Shown in pieces: positions 1-5,199 of a DNA stretch of 5,199 nt. The position numbers and the translations under genes are program-made. Source of the DNA: Lachnospiraceae bacterium UBA6998 (GTDB lineage Bacteria > Bacillota > Clostridia > Lachnospirales > Lachnospiraceae); contig DJXS01000094.1 of NCBI GenBank assembly GCA_002448395.1, forward strand, positions 1-5,199, given 5' to 3'. Under the pieces are notes generated by a model that had not been told where the DNA came from, searched no databases, and saw only the letters and a list, made by a program, of their open reading frames with translations. The first letter of the stretch is position 1. Every line of letters begins with the position of its first letter.

Positions 1-1238
1 AGTCGCTGGTAATACCGTCGCTGGTGGTCTCTGTTTTGACCCTGGGGCTTAGTATTGCGGGAAATATGGCGCAGTCGCAGATCAATAAGGAACTGATGGA
101 GATTAGCGCGCAGGAGCGCGGTCTCACATACGCACTGATGGGCGGAGTTGAGAAGATAAGGCTCTCAGGCGCTGAGAACCGGGTTTTCACGAAGTGGCTG
201 GATCTGTATACGCGCGGAGCGGACCTCAAATTCAATCCGCCTGTGCTGGTGAAGTTCCAGAAGGTGTTTAACGCGGCGATCACGCTGACCGGAACCATCG
301 TCATGTACTTTATCGCGGTGAAAAGCGGCGTCTCAGTGGCAGATTACTACGCTTTCAATACGGCCTACGCCTACGTTTCGAGCGCTCTCAGCGCAATTAC
401 ATCAGTGGCTTTAGCGGCTGCGACCGTTAAGCCGAGTCTGGAGCTGATCAGGCCTCTTATGGAGGCGGAGCCCGAGAAGCACTCCGGGCGCGAATCGGTG
501 GCTACGATCACGGGCAACATCGAGCTGTCCCACGTGACTTTCCGCTATGAGAAGGAAGGGCGCAAGATCATCGACGACCTGAGCCTTAAGATTCCCGCGC
601 GCCAGTATGTAGCTATCGTCGGCAAGACCGGCTGCGGCAAGTCGACGCTGCTGCGTCTGCTGCTGGGGTTTGAACAGCCCGAATCGGGCGCGATCTTCTA
701 TGACCGCAAGGATATCCAGACGCTGGATCTGGGGTCCCTTCGCAAACTGATCGGAACCGTGCTGCAGGAGGGCGAGCTCTTCAGCGGCAGCATTTTTGAG
801 AATATCACGATCTCGGCGCCCAACCTGAGTCTTCAGGAGGCCTGGGACGCGGCGGAGATCGCAGGGATCGCGGACGACATACGGGCTATGCCCATGGGAA
901 TGAGCACTGTGCTGCAGGAAGGCGGCGGCGGTATCTCCGGCGGCCAGAAGCAGAGAATCATGATCGCGCGGGCGGTCGCTCCCAAGCCCAAGCTCCTTCT
1001 GTTGGACGAGGCCACTTCGGCTCTCGACAACATCACGCAGAAGCAGGTTTCGGATGCCCTGGACAGAATGCGCTGCACGAGGATCGTCATCGCGCACCGC
1101 CTGTCAACCATCCGCCACTGCGACAGGATCCTAGTCATGGACGGCGGCAAAATAGTGGAAGACGGCAAGTACGAGCAGCTGATTGAAAAGGGAGGCGTGT
1201 TCGCGGAGCTGGTGGAGAGGCAGAGGCTGGATAAGTGA
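1..1238 (+). CDS. NHLP-type bacteriocin export ABC transporter, permease/ATPase subunit (5' truncated)
   Basis: C-terminal part of an ABC exporter with fused membrane and ATPase domains, in the inner-membrane family that secretes NHLP-leader bacteriocin/RiPP peptides. The frame is open to the window edge, so the GTG at 24 is an internal Val and the true start lies upstream. Numbering from that Val, residues 1-14, 84-105 and about 118-134 are hydrophobic and belong to the end of the transmembrane domain. The stretch GLTYALMGGVEKIRLSGAE (33-51) is typical of the NHLP ABC2-like subfamily as I recall it. The ATPase domain is intact: Walker A GKTGCGKST (200-208), Q-loop Gln248, signature ISGGQ (304-308, Ile replacing the usual Leu), Walker B LLLLDE (324-329) and H-loop His358. 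No C39 peptidase domain is visible, but it would lie in the missing N-terminus. The subfamily name rests on sequence resemblance; the ABC exporter call is near certain. Confidence 0.88.
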   Translation, partial: SLVIPSLVVSVLTLGLSIAGNMAQSQINKELMEISAQERGLTYALMGGVEKIRLSGAENRVFTKWLDLYTRGADLKFNPPVLVKFQKVFNAAITLTGTIVMYFIAVKSGVSVADYYAFNTAYAYVSSALSAITSVALAAATVKPSLELIRPLMEAEPEKHSGRESVATITGNIELSHVTFRYEKEGRKIIDDLSLKIPARQYVAIVGKTGCGKSTLLRLLLGFEQPESGAIFYDRKDIQTLDLGSLRKLIGTVLQEGELFSGSIFENITISAPNLSLQEAWDAAEIAGIADDIRAMPMGMSTVLQEGGGGISGGQKQRIMIARAVAPKPKLLLLDEATSALDNITQKQVSDALDRMRCTRIVIAHRLSTIRHCDRILVMDGGKIVEDGKYEQLIEKGGVFAELVERQRLDK

Positions 1239-1259
1239 TGCGTGTGCGGCACACGGCAT
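1238..1259 (+). repeat. Inverted repeat / RNA hairpin between exporter and peptidase genes
   Basis: CGTGTGC (1241-1247) and GCACACG (1249-1255) form a perfect 7-base inverted repeat around one G. As RNA this gives a 6-bp stem with a CGG triloop. ATGC (1238-1241) and GCAT (1256-1259) can extend the stem past one bulged G. It begins on the last base of the exporter stop codon. No T-run follows (GTGTATAAAAA), so it does not look like an intrinsic terminator. It could be an mRNA-stabilising hairpin, a partial attenuator or a protein-binding site; function unknown. Confidence 0.45.
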
Positions 1260-1282
1260 GTGTATAAAAATGGTGAGTAAGT

Positions 1283-1723
1283 ATGAGTACTTTCGAAGAA
1301 ATACTTGAAAAAGACGGGAAACTGGTCTATAAAACGAAGGGTGTCAGCATGAACCCCATGCTGTACCAGAACCGGGACCTTGTGGTGATCGAGGTGCCTA
1401 AGGGGCGGCTCAAGAAGTACGACGTCGCGCTTTACAAGCGCGGGAAGAGCTATGTGCTGCACCGGGTCATCGAGGTGAATGATGACGGCACTTATTCGAT
1501 CCGCGGAGACAACACTTACAGCATTGAGACAGTGCCGGAAGAGGCGGTGATCGGCGTGCTCACGAGTTTTGTCAGGGACGGAAAGCAGTACAGCGTAACG
1601 GATCCGGAATATCTGCGCTATGTGAAGTTCTGGTGCGAGGCGTATCCGGCGCGCAGCATTTACGCGCATGCGAAGTGGCGGACCAAAGCCGTGCTGCGCA
1701 GGATCATTAAGGGAAAGAAGTAA
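1283..1723 (+). CDS. S24/S26-family peptidase, soluble, signal-peptidase-like
   Basis: A 146-residue protein with the S24/S26 serine peptidase fold. The N-terminal GVSMNPML holds the candidate nucleophile Ser22 in the S-M-x-P box of signal peptidases. YDVALY (46-51) matches the 'GDIVxF' strand. HRV (60-62) places His60 where type I enzymes have the catalytic Lys, and RGDN (74-77) supplies Asp76. This Ser/His/Asp pattern resembles the SipW/ER-type S26B group rather than the Ser/Lys bacterial type. There is no N-terminal transmembrane anchor, unlike true signal peptidases. The C-terminal 30 residues are very basic (HAKWRTKAVLRRIIKGKK), perhaps for membrane or nucleic-acid contact. The ATG is preceded by GGTGAG (1272-1277) with a 5-base spacer. 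It lies 44 bases after the exporter and 15 before the LCP gene. Such small peptidases occur beside peptide-export genes in Clostridia, so processing of an exported peptide is a reasonable guess, but the substrate is unknown. A LexA-type repressor is unlikely because no DNA-binding domain precedes the fold. Confidence 0.8.
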   Translation: MSTFEEILEKDGKLVYKTKGVSMNPMLYQNRDLVVIEVPKGRLKKYDVALYKRGKSYVLHRVIEVNDDGTYSIRGDNTYSIETVPEEAVIGVLTSFVRDGKQYSVTDPEYLRYVKFWCEAYPARSIYAHAKWRTKAVLRRIIKGKK

Positions 1724-1727
1724 CCAC

Positions 1728-1732
1728 GGAGG
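1728..1732 (+). promoter_or_regulatory. Ribosome binding site of the LCP gene
   Basis: GGAGG lies 6 bases before a GTG codon at 1739. It begins 4 bases after the TAA of the preceding peptidase gene and supports GTG as the LCP start. The tight arrangement favours a shared transcript. Confidence 0.75.
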
Positions 1733-1738
1733 AAAATC

Positions 1739-3229
1739 GTGAAATCATATTTGAAATGGGTGCTGCCCGGAATACAGGCGGTTGTGTCGGCAGTTCTGCT
1801 CTATATGCTGATTTCGAGCAGACTCCTGCCCGGAAAGTATATGGCAGTCGTTGTTGCTGCAGTTCTGATCCCGCTGGTGATCACATGCCTTATGGCGAAC
1901 AGCAAAAAGACTGCTTTGAATTCGGCGGCCGGCATTCTGGCAATCTTTCTGAGCGGAGTTCTGATGTTCGGCGTCGTGTATGTGCGGCATATTCTGAAAA
2001 CTCTGGATCAGATCGCCGGCGCGGACACGCAGATCGAGACGATCGCGGTGGCTGTACAGGACAGCAATGCGGCTCAGTCTGTCGAAGAAACGGGCGGATA
2101 CCGGTTCGGCGCGTATGAGGGCGCCAATAAGGAGTATCTGGAGACTGTTATCGGGGAGGTTCAGGAAGCCAACGGCGACGCTGAACTGAATCTGCAGTAT
2201 TATGAGACGCCGCTTGTGATGGCGCAGGACCTTCTGGACGGCAATGTGGACGCCGTGATCTGCAACAAAGCATACATTGACCTTCTGGATGACGCGATCG
2301 GAGAGTTCTCTCAGAATTCGAGAGTCATCCTGGAGAGGGAGTTTGAGACCCGGATCGAAGAAGCGGCAGAAGCCGGCGAAGGCAGCGGAAGCGGAGAAGG
2401 CTCAGCAGCCGGAACAGCCGATGTCAGGCCCGGAACCAGGCAGCGCGGCGAGAGTGTCACAGCGCATCCTTTCAACATTCTGATCAGCGGCATTGACGTG
2501 AGCGGACCGATCTCGACGACGAGCCGCAGCGATGTCAACATCATCATGACGGTGAATCCGCAGGATCACAGGATCCTCCTGACGACAACGCCCCGCGACT
2601 ACTACGTTTACATTCCCGGGATTTCGGGGGAAGACCGCGACAAGCTGACGCACGCTGGTGTGTACGGTGTCAAAACATCGATGCGGACCCTCGAAAACCT
2701 GTATGACGTCGGGATCTCCGACTATATCAGGATCAATTTCGACTCGCTGATCCAGCTGGTGGACGCGCTGGGCGGCATTGATGTCAATTCCGAGGTGGAG
2801 TTCAGCTCGGGTGATCACTATTTTGTCCAGGGAAAGAACCACTTAAACGGCGAGGAAGCACTGGTCTTCTCCAGATCCAGATACCAGTTCGGTTCAGGAG
2901 ACAATCAGCGAGGCCAGAACCAGATGATCGTTCTCACGGCGATTCTCAATAAGCTCCAGTCGCCGGATCTGCTCCGGGATCCGTCGGAGGTCCTGGATGT
3001 AGTGGGACGAAGCATGCAGACCAGCTTCACTTCAGAGGAGATCGCGGAGGTGATCTCGTGGCAGTTGGAGAGCGGCCACGGCTGGGATATCGGACGGCAG
3101 GCAGCCACCGGAACAGGCGATTCGCAGCAGACTTTCTCGATGAGCGGCACGGATCTGTACGTTATGTGGCCCGACGAGGAGTCGGTCAGTTCGGTTTCGG
3201 AGAAGATGAAAGAGTATCTGGCGGAATAA
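1739..3229 (+). CDS. LCP (LytR-CpsA-Psr) family glycopolymer transferase, CpsA-like architecture
   Basis: A 496-residue membrane protein. LCP enzymes move undecaprenyl-linked glycopolymers (teichoic acids, capsule) onto peptidoglycan outside the cell. Three hydrophobic segments (about 7-25, 34-52, 63-83) anchor the N-terminus. Residues about 97-205 form an extracellular accessory domain with a solute-binding-like look (LLDGNVDAVICN, 165-176). A Gly/Ser/Glu-rich linker (about 208-225) follows, then the LCP domain (about 244-405). Visible LCP hallmarks are Asp253, the SRSDVN box (Arg263, Asp265), TTPRD (283-287), DKLTHAG (301-307), LGG (344-346), FSRSR (377-381) with Arg379 and Arg381, and DNQRGQNQ (388-395). 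All expected Arg/Asp residues are present, so it should be active. Length and three-helix layout resemble streptococcal CpsA/Wzg rather than the single-helix TagTUV type. A C-terminal tail (406-496) continues past the LCP core. Older databases call such proteins transcriptional attenuators, a misnomer. Which polymer it transfers is unknown; no glycosyltransferase genes are in view. The start is GTG with GGAGG upstream. Confidence 0.92.
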   Translation: MKSYLKWVLPGIQAVVSAVLLYMLISSRLLPGKYMAVVVAAVLIPLVITCLMANSKKTALNSAAGILAIFLSGVLMFGVVYVRHILKTLDQIAGADTQIETIAVAVQDSNAAQSVEETGGYRFGAYEGANKEYLETVIGEVQEANGDAELNLQYYETPLVMAQDLLDGNVDAVICNKAYIDLLDDAIGEFSQNSRVILEREFETRIEEAAEAGEGSGSGEGSAAGTADVRPGTRQRGESVTAHPFNILISGIDVSGPISTTSRSDVNIIMTVNPQDHRILLTTTPRDYYVYIPGISGEDRDKLTHAGVYGVKTSMRTLENLYDVGISDYIRINFDSLIQLVDALGGIDVNSEVEFSSGDHYFVQGKNHLNGEEALVFSRSRYQFGSGDNQRGQNQMIVLTAILNKLQSPDLLRDPSEVLDVVGRSMQTSFTSEEIAEVISWQLESGHGWDIGRQAATGTGDSQQTFSMSGTDLYVMWPDEESVSSVSEKMKEYLAE

Positions 3230-3284
3230 AGAGACCGCGGGCTGTGGTTTATTTGGACCAAATCCCGTGCAAACAGGGGGAATT

Positions 3285-3309
3285 CCGATTTTTCCTATTT
3301 CTAAATCGG
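3285..3309 (+). repeat. Inverted repeat overlapping the candidate promoter upstream of the ribozyme
   Basis: CCGATTT (3285-3291) and AAATCGG (3303-3309) are perfect 7-base arms with an 11-base T/C-rich spacer. The right arm touches the proposed -35 box (3298-3303). It could be an operator or a weak hairpin; no T-run follows on the + strand (CAAAAATTG). ATTTTT (3288-3293) can instead pair with AAAAAT (3311-3316), so two exclusive folds are possible if this is transcribed. Confidence 0.35.
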
Positions 3310-3326
3310 CAAAAATTGTATATAGT
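3298..3326 (+). promoter_or_regulatory. Candidate promoter for the ribozyme-glmM-nagB transcript
   Basis: TTTCTA (3298-3303, 3 of 6 matches to TTGACA) and TATAGT (3321-3326, 5 of 6 matches to TATAAT) are 17 bases apart in an AT-rich patch within GC-rich surroundings. Transcription would begin near 3333, about 45 bases before the ribozyme cleavage site. The -35 box is poor, so this is a suggestion only. Confidence 0.35.
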
Positions 3327-3376
3327 GTTATCTGAGAAAGCGTCTTTACCCCGCGCGGAGGAGGGGAGAGGCAGCC

Positions 3377-3502
3377 AGCGCCGGGACCGGAAGGTTGACG
3401 AGGACAGCAGTTATCGAAAAATTCGGCGGATGCTGCTGCGGCGGGCGCGCCGTCAGAGACAGAGGTAAAAAGCAGAATCAACACTGTAACAGATGCTGTC
3501 TC
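3377..3502 (+). promoter_or_regulatory. glmS ribozyme (GlcN6P-activated self-cleaving riboswitch)
   Basis: A cis-acting RNA that binds glucosamine-6-phosphate as cofactor and cleaves its own mRNA leader. Conserved blocks appear in the right order: AGCGCC (3377-3382), with predicted cleavage between A3377 and G3378; GTTGACGAGG (3394-3403), which holds the active-site guanine; TTATCGAA (3411-3418); and TTCGGCGGATG (3422-3432). Helices I can draw are P1 GACC/GGTT (3385-3388 with 3393-3396) capped by a GGAA tetraloop; CAGCAG/CTGCTG (3405-3410 with 3433-3438); CGAA/TTCG (3415-3418 with 3422-3425); the pseudoknot CGCC/GGCG (3379-3382 with 3425-3428); P3 CGGCG/CGCCG (3439-3443 with 3448-3452); P4 GAGACAG/CTGTCTC (3456-3462 with 3496-3502); and inside it GCAG/CTGT (3472-3475 with 3484-3487) next to GGTAAAA. 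In B. subtilis, cleavage destabilises the downstream mRNA. Here the first downstream gene is glmM, 61 bases away, not glmS. The identification is from conserved sequence and pairing, without a covariance search. Confidence 0.93.
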
Positions 3503-3513
3503 AACGCAGAGCA

Positions 3514-3531
3514 GGCCGGAAACTTGCGGCC
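3514..3531 (+). other. Small hairpin between ribozyme and glmM ribosome binding site
   Basis: GGCCG (3514-3518) and CGGCC (3527-3531) form a 5-bp GC stem with an 8-base loop. A run of five T's comes only at 3546-3550, about 14 bases later, so this is not a standard terminator. It would lie on the cleaved downstream RNA and could affect its stability or the ribozyme's 3' boundary; the role is unknown. Confidence 0.35.
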
Positions 3532-3550
3532 GATGATATGAACGATTTTT

Positions 3551-3556
3551 AGGAGG
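3551..3556 (+). promoter_or_regulatory. glmM: Ribosome binding site of glmM
   Basis: A perfect AGGAGG lies 7 bases before a TTG at 3564. It fixes TTG as the start codon, and the resulting N-terminus MGKYFGTDGFRG matches the usual GlmM beginning. Confidence 0.85.
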
Positions 3557-3563
3557 CTTTATT

Positions 3564-4913
3564 TTGGGTAAATATTTTGGAACAGACGGTTTTCGCGGAG
3601 AGGCTAATGTGGTGCTGACCTATGACCACGCGATCAAGATCGGCCGTTTTCTGGGCTGGTATTACGGTGCCAGGATCGGCAAGAAAGCCAAGATCGTCAT
3701 CGGTAAGGACACACGCCGCTCTTCCTATATGTTTGAGTACGCGCTGTGCACAGGCCTGATGGCATCCGGTGCGGACGCTTATATCATGCATGTCACGACA
3801 ACGCCGTCCGTGTCTTATATCACAAGGACGGATGATTTTGACTGCGGGATCATGATCTCCGCATCCCACAATCCTTACTACGACAACGGCATCAAGCTGA
3901 TGAATTATAACGGCGAGAAGATGGACGAGGCCACGATCCTTGAGGTCGAGAAGTATATCGACGGTGAGATCCCGGAGATTCCCATGGCCAAGGACAGCGA
4001 CATCGGCAGGACAGTCGACTATGTCGCAGGCCGCAACCGCTATATCGGCTATTTGATCTCTCTGTCAAAATACAGTTATAACGGCAAGAGAGTCGGCCTG
4101 GATGTCGCGAACGGAGCAGCTTGGACCATCGCAAAGGCTGTTTTTGACGCGCTGGGCGCCAAGACCTATGTCATGAACAACGATCCCGACGGATTTAATA
4201 TCAATACGGACTGCGGATCCACTCACATCGAGCATCTGCAGAAGTTCGTCAAGGACAACAATCTTGACGTCGGTTTTGCTTATGACGGCGATGCGGACAG
4301 ATGCCTGTGCGTCGATGAGAAGGGCAATGTTGTCACCGGCGATCACATCCTGTACATCTACGGCCGCTATATGAAGGAGAGAGGGAAACTCCTCAATAAT
4401 AAGGTCGTTACAACCGTTATGTCCAACTTCGGCCTCTACAAGGCACTGGACAAGGTCGGGATCGACTATGAGAAGACCAAGGTCGGCGACAAGTATGTCT
4501 ATGAGAACATGGTGACCTACGGAAACCGCATCGGCGGCGAGCAGTCCGGCCACATTATTTTCTCCAAGTATGCGACGACCGGCGACGGTATTCTGACCAG
4601 TATGAAGATCATGGAAGTAATGCTGGCCAAGGATAAACCTCTGAGCGCACTGGCATCACCCGTGATCGTATATCCCCAGGTGCTCAAGAACGTGCGCGTA
4701 AAGAGCAAACCCGACGCACAGAATGATCCCGACGTGCAGGCAGCAGTCGAGAAGGTCGGGAAGGAACTTGGCGAAAACGGCAGGATCCTCGTCCGCGAGT
4801 CCGGCACAGAGCCGGTGATCCGCGTTATGGTAGAGGCGGACAGTATCGAGACCTGCGAGAAGTATGTAGATTATGTGATCGACGTGATCACGAAAAAAGG
4901 TCATCTGGCATAA
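3564..4913 (+). CDS. glmM: Phosphoglucosamine mutase GlmM
   Basis: Converts glucosamine-6-phosphate to glucosamine-1-phosphate in the cytoplasm, the step leading to UDP-GlcNAc for peptidoglycan and other envelope polymers. The 449 residues are the normal family length. The N-terminal KYFGTDGFRG (3-12) is the substrate-binding start of the alpha-D-phosphohexomutase fold. The active site SASHNP (99-104) carries Ser101, the phosphoserine. The Mg2+ loop DGDADR (241-246) supplies Asp241, Asp243 and Asp245. GGEQSGH (324-330) is the sugar-recognition loop, and RESGTEP (411-417) is the phosphate-binding loop of domain 4. The GTDGFRG and GGEQSGH forms favour GlmM over phosphomannomutase/phosphoglucomutase. 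The start is TTG with a perfect AGGAGG. The gene lies directly behind a glmS ribozyme and 24 bases before nagB, so the two genes are likely one GlcN6P-sensitive operon. In most Bacillota with this ribozyme the controlled gene is glmS, which makes this placement odd. Confidence 0.96.
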   Translation: MGKYFGTDGFRGEANVVLTYDHAIKIGRFLGWYYGARIGKKAKIVIGKDTRRSSYMFEYALCTGLMASGADAYIMHVTTTPSVSYITRTDDFDCGIMISASHNPYYDNGIKLMNYNGEKMDEATILEVEKYIDGEIPEIPMAKDSDIGRTVDYVAGRNRYIGYLISLSKYSYNGKRVGLDVANGAAWTIAKAVFDALGAKTYVMNNDPDGFNINTDCGSTHIEHLQKFVKDNNLDVGFAYDGDADRCLCVDEKGNVVTGDHILYIYGRYMKERGKLLNNKVVTTVMSNFGLYKALDKVGIDYEKTKVGDKYVYENMVTYGNRIGGEQSGHIIFSKYATTGDGILTSMKIMEVMLAKDKPLSALASPVIVYPQVLKNVRVKSKPDAQNDPDVQAAVEKVGKELGENGRILVRESGTEPVIRVMVEADSIETCEKYVDYVIDVITKKGHLA

Positions 4914-4937
4914 AACAAATAATAAGGAGAAATAGTA

Positions 4938-5199
4938 ATGAGAGTAGTTATTCAGGAAAATTACGACAACATGAGCAAGTGGACAGCCAATTATATTGCG
5001 GCTAAGATCAAGGCGCACAAGGAAGACAGACCCTTCGTTCTGGGCCTTCCCACCGGTTCTTCCCCCATCGGCGTTTACAATGAGCTGGTGAGAATGTATA
5101 AGGCCGGCGAGATTTCCTTCAAGAACGTCGTTACATTCAATATGGACGAGTATGTGGGACTTCCCAAAGAGCACGATCAGAGCTACTGGTATTTCATGC
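4938..5199 (+). CDS. nagB: Glucosamine-6-phosphate deaminase/isomerase NagB (3' truncated)
   Basis: Family enzymes interconvert glucosamine-6-phosphate with fructose-6-phosphate plus ammonia in the cytoplasm, usually running as amino-sugar catabolism. The 87 visible residues match the N-terminal third of the family. [10 protein letters not shown] (34-43) is the phosphate-binding loop, and [13 protein letters not shown] (64-76) contains Asp70, equivalent to the E. coli catalytic Asp72. It continues with KEHDQSY (77-83), closely following the E. coli NagB order. The rest, including the catalytic His region, lies past the window end. ATG is preceded by AAGGAG (4924-4929) with an 8-base spacer, and there are only 24 bases after glmM. 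Its place behind a glmS ribozyme and next to the biosynthetic glmM raises the possibility that it works in the aminating direction; this is inference. Other sugar-phosphate isomerases of the fold (6-phosphogluconolactonase, GalN6P isomerase) fit the motifs less well. Confidence 0.95.
   Translation, partial: MRVVIQENYDNMSKWTANYIAAKIKAHKEDRPFVLGLPTGSSPIGVYNELVRMYKAGEISFKNVVTFNMDEYVGLPKEHDQSYWYFM

Larger units (their letters stand above)
3230..3376 (+). other. Intergenic region between LCP gene and glmS ribozyme
   Basis: No gene is seen here. Contents in order are a perfect 6-base inverted repeat, ATTTGG/CCAAAT (3251-3263), around one A; a weak possible terminator made of AATCCC (3261-3266) pairing with GGGAATT (3278-3284, one bulge), then CCGA and TTTTT (3289-3293); a 7-bp inverted repeat at 3285-3309; a weak promoter-like pair at 3298-3326; and a GC-rich leader with CCCC (3349-3352) able to pair with GGGG (3363-3366). 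The LCP transcript therefore has no convincing strong terminator, and read-through into the ribozyme is possible. Confidence 0.5.

Noticed and set aside
1263..1268. TATAAA as a -10 box for the S24/S26 peptidase gene
   Set aside because: No -35-like sequence lies about 17 bases upstream; that position falls in the GC-rich palindrome.
411..1669. Long open frames on the - strand over the exporter and peptidase genes
   Set aside because: They are antisense to genes with clear motifs, and their products show no family features.
1739..3229. LCP protein as a transcriptional regulator (LytR or attenuator)
   Set aside because: It has three membrane segments and a complete extracellular LCP catalytic motif set, with no DNA-binding domain.
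3251..3293. Intrinsic terminator for the LCP transcript
   Set aside because: The possible stem is short and bulged, and the T-run is separated from it by four bases; too weak to annotate as a separate feature.
3357..3366. Strong ribosome-binding-site-like GGAGGAGGGG upstream of the ribozyme
   Set aside because: No ATG, GTG or TTG lies within a usable distance downstream, and the next conserved sequence is the ribozyme.
3058..3468. Possible 136-residue + strand gene
   Set aside because: It overlaps the end of the LCP gene in another frame and runs through the ribozyme; it shows no recognisable domain or start signal.
3395..3541. Short + strand open frame starting at a TTG inside the ribozyme
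   Set aside because: It lies across conserved ribozyme helices, has no good ribosome binding site at the right distance, and encodes an unremarkable low-complexity peptide.
1..5199. CRISPR arrays, tRNAs, rRNAs or insertion sequences
   Set aside because: No direct-repeat array, tRNA-like fold, rRNA sequence or transposase motif was seen on either strand.

Overview
The window looks like a moderately GC-rich Bacillota genome, most likely a Lachnospiraceae-type member of the Clostridia. This rests on protein style, strong GGAGG/AGGAGG ribosome binding sites with GTG and TTG starts, and a glmS ribozyme. All genes are on the + strand. There are two functional blocks separated by a 334-base non-coding stretch.

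Block 1 (1-3229) is an export and envelope module. It opens inside a bacteriocin-type ABC exporter of the NHLP (nitrile hydratase leader peptide) family, truncated by the window edge. A small S24/S26-fold peptidase follows; it has a Ser/His/Asp signature but no membrane anchor. Last is an LCP (LytR-CpsA-Psr) protein with three N-terminal membrane segments, an accessory extracellular domain and a complete LCP catalytic domain. Gaps are 44 and 15 bases, so the three are probably co-transcribed. The exporter would move a leader-bearing peptide, the peptidase might process a substrate, and the LCP protein would attach a glycopolymer to the wall. Any link between these jobs is inferred from gene order only.

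The gap (3230-3563) holds a weak candidate promoter overlapping an inverted repeat, then a clear glmS self-cleaving ribozyme (about 3377-3502), a small hairpin and a perfect ribosome binding site.

Block 2 (3564-5199) is amino-sugar metabolism: glmM (phosphoglucosamine mutase), then nagB (glucosamine-6-phosphate deaminase, cut by the window end), 24 bases apart. Both enzymes use glucosamine-6-phosphate (GlcN6P), the ligand of the ribozyme in front of them.

The most striking observation is that a glmS ribozyme, normally found in front of glmS, here sits directly in front of glmM-nagB, two genes whose usual reactions consume the ribozyme's ligand. That control makes sense if NagB works in the synthetic direction, or if glmS lies further downstream. 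Neither can be settled from this window.
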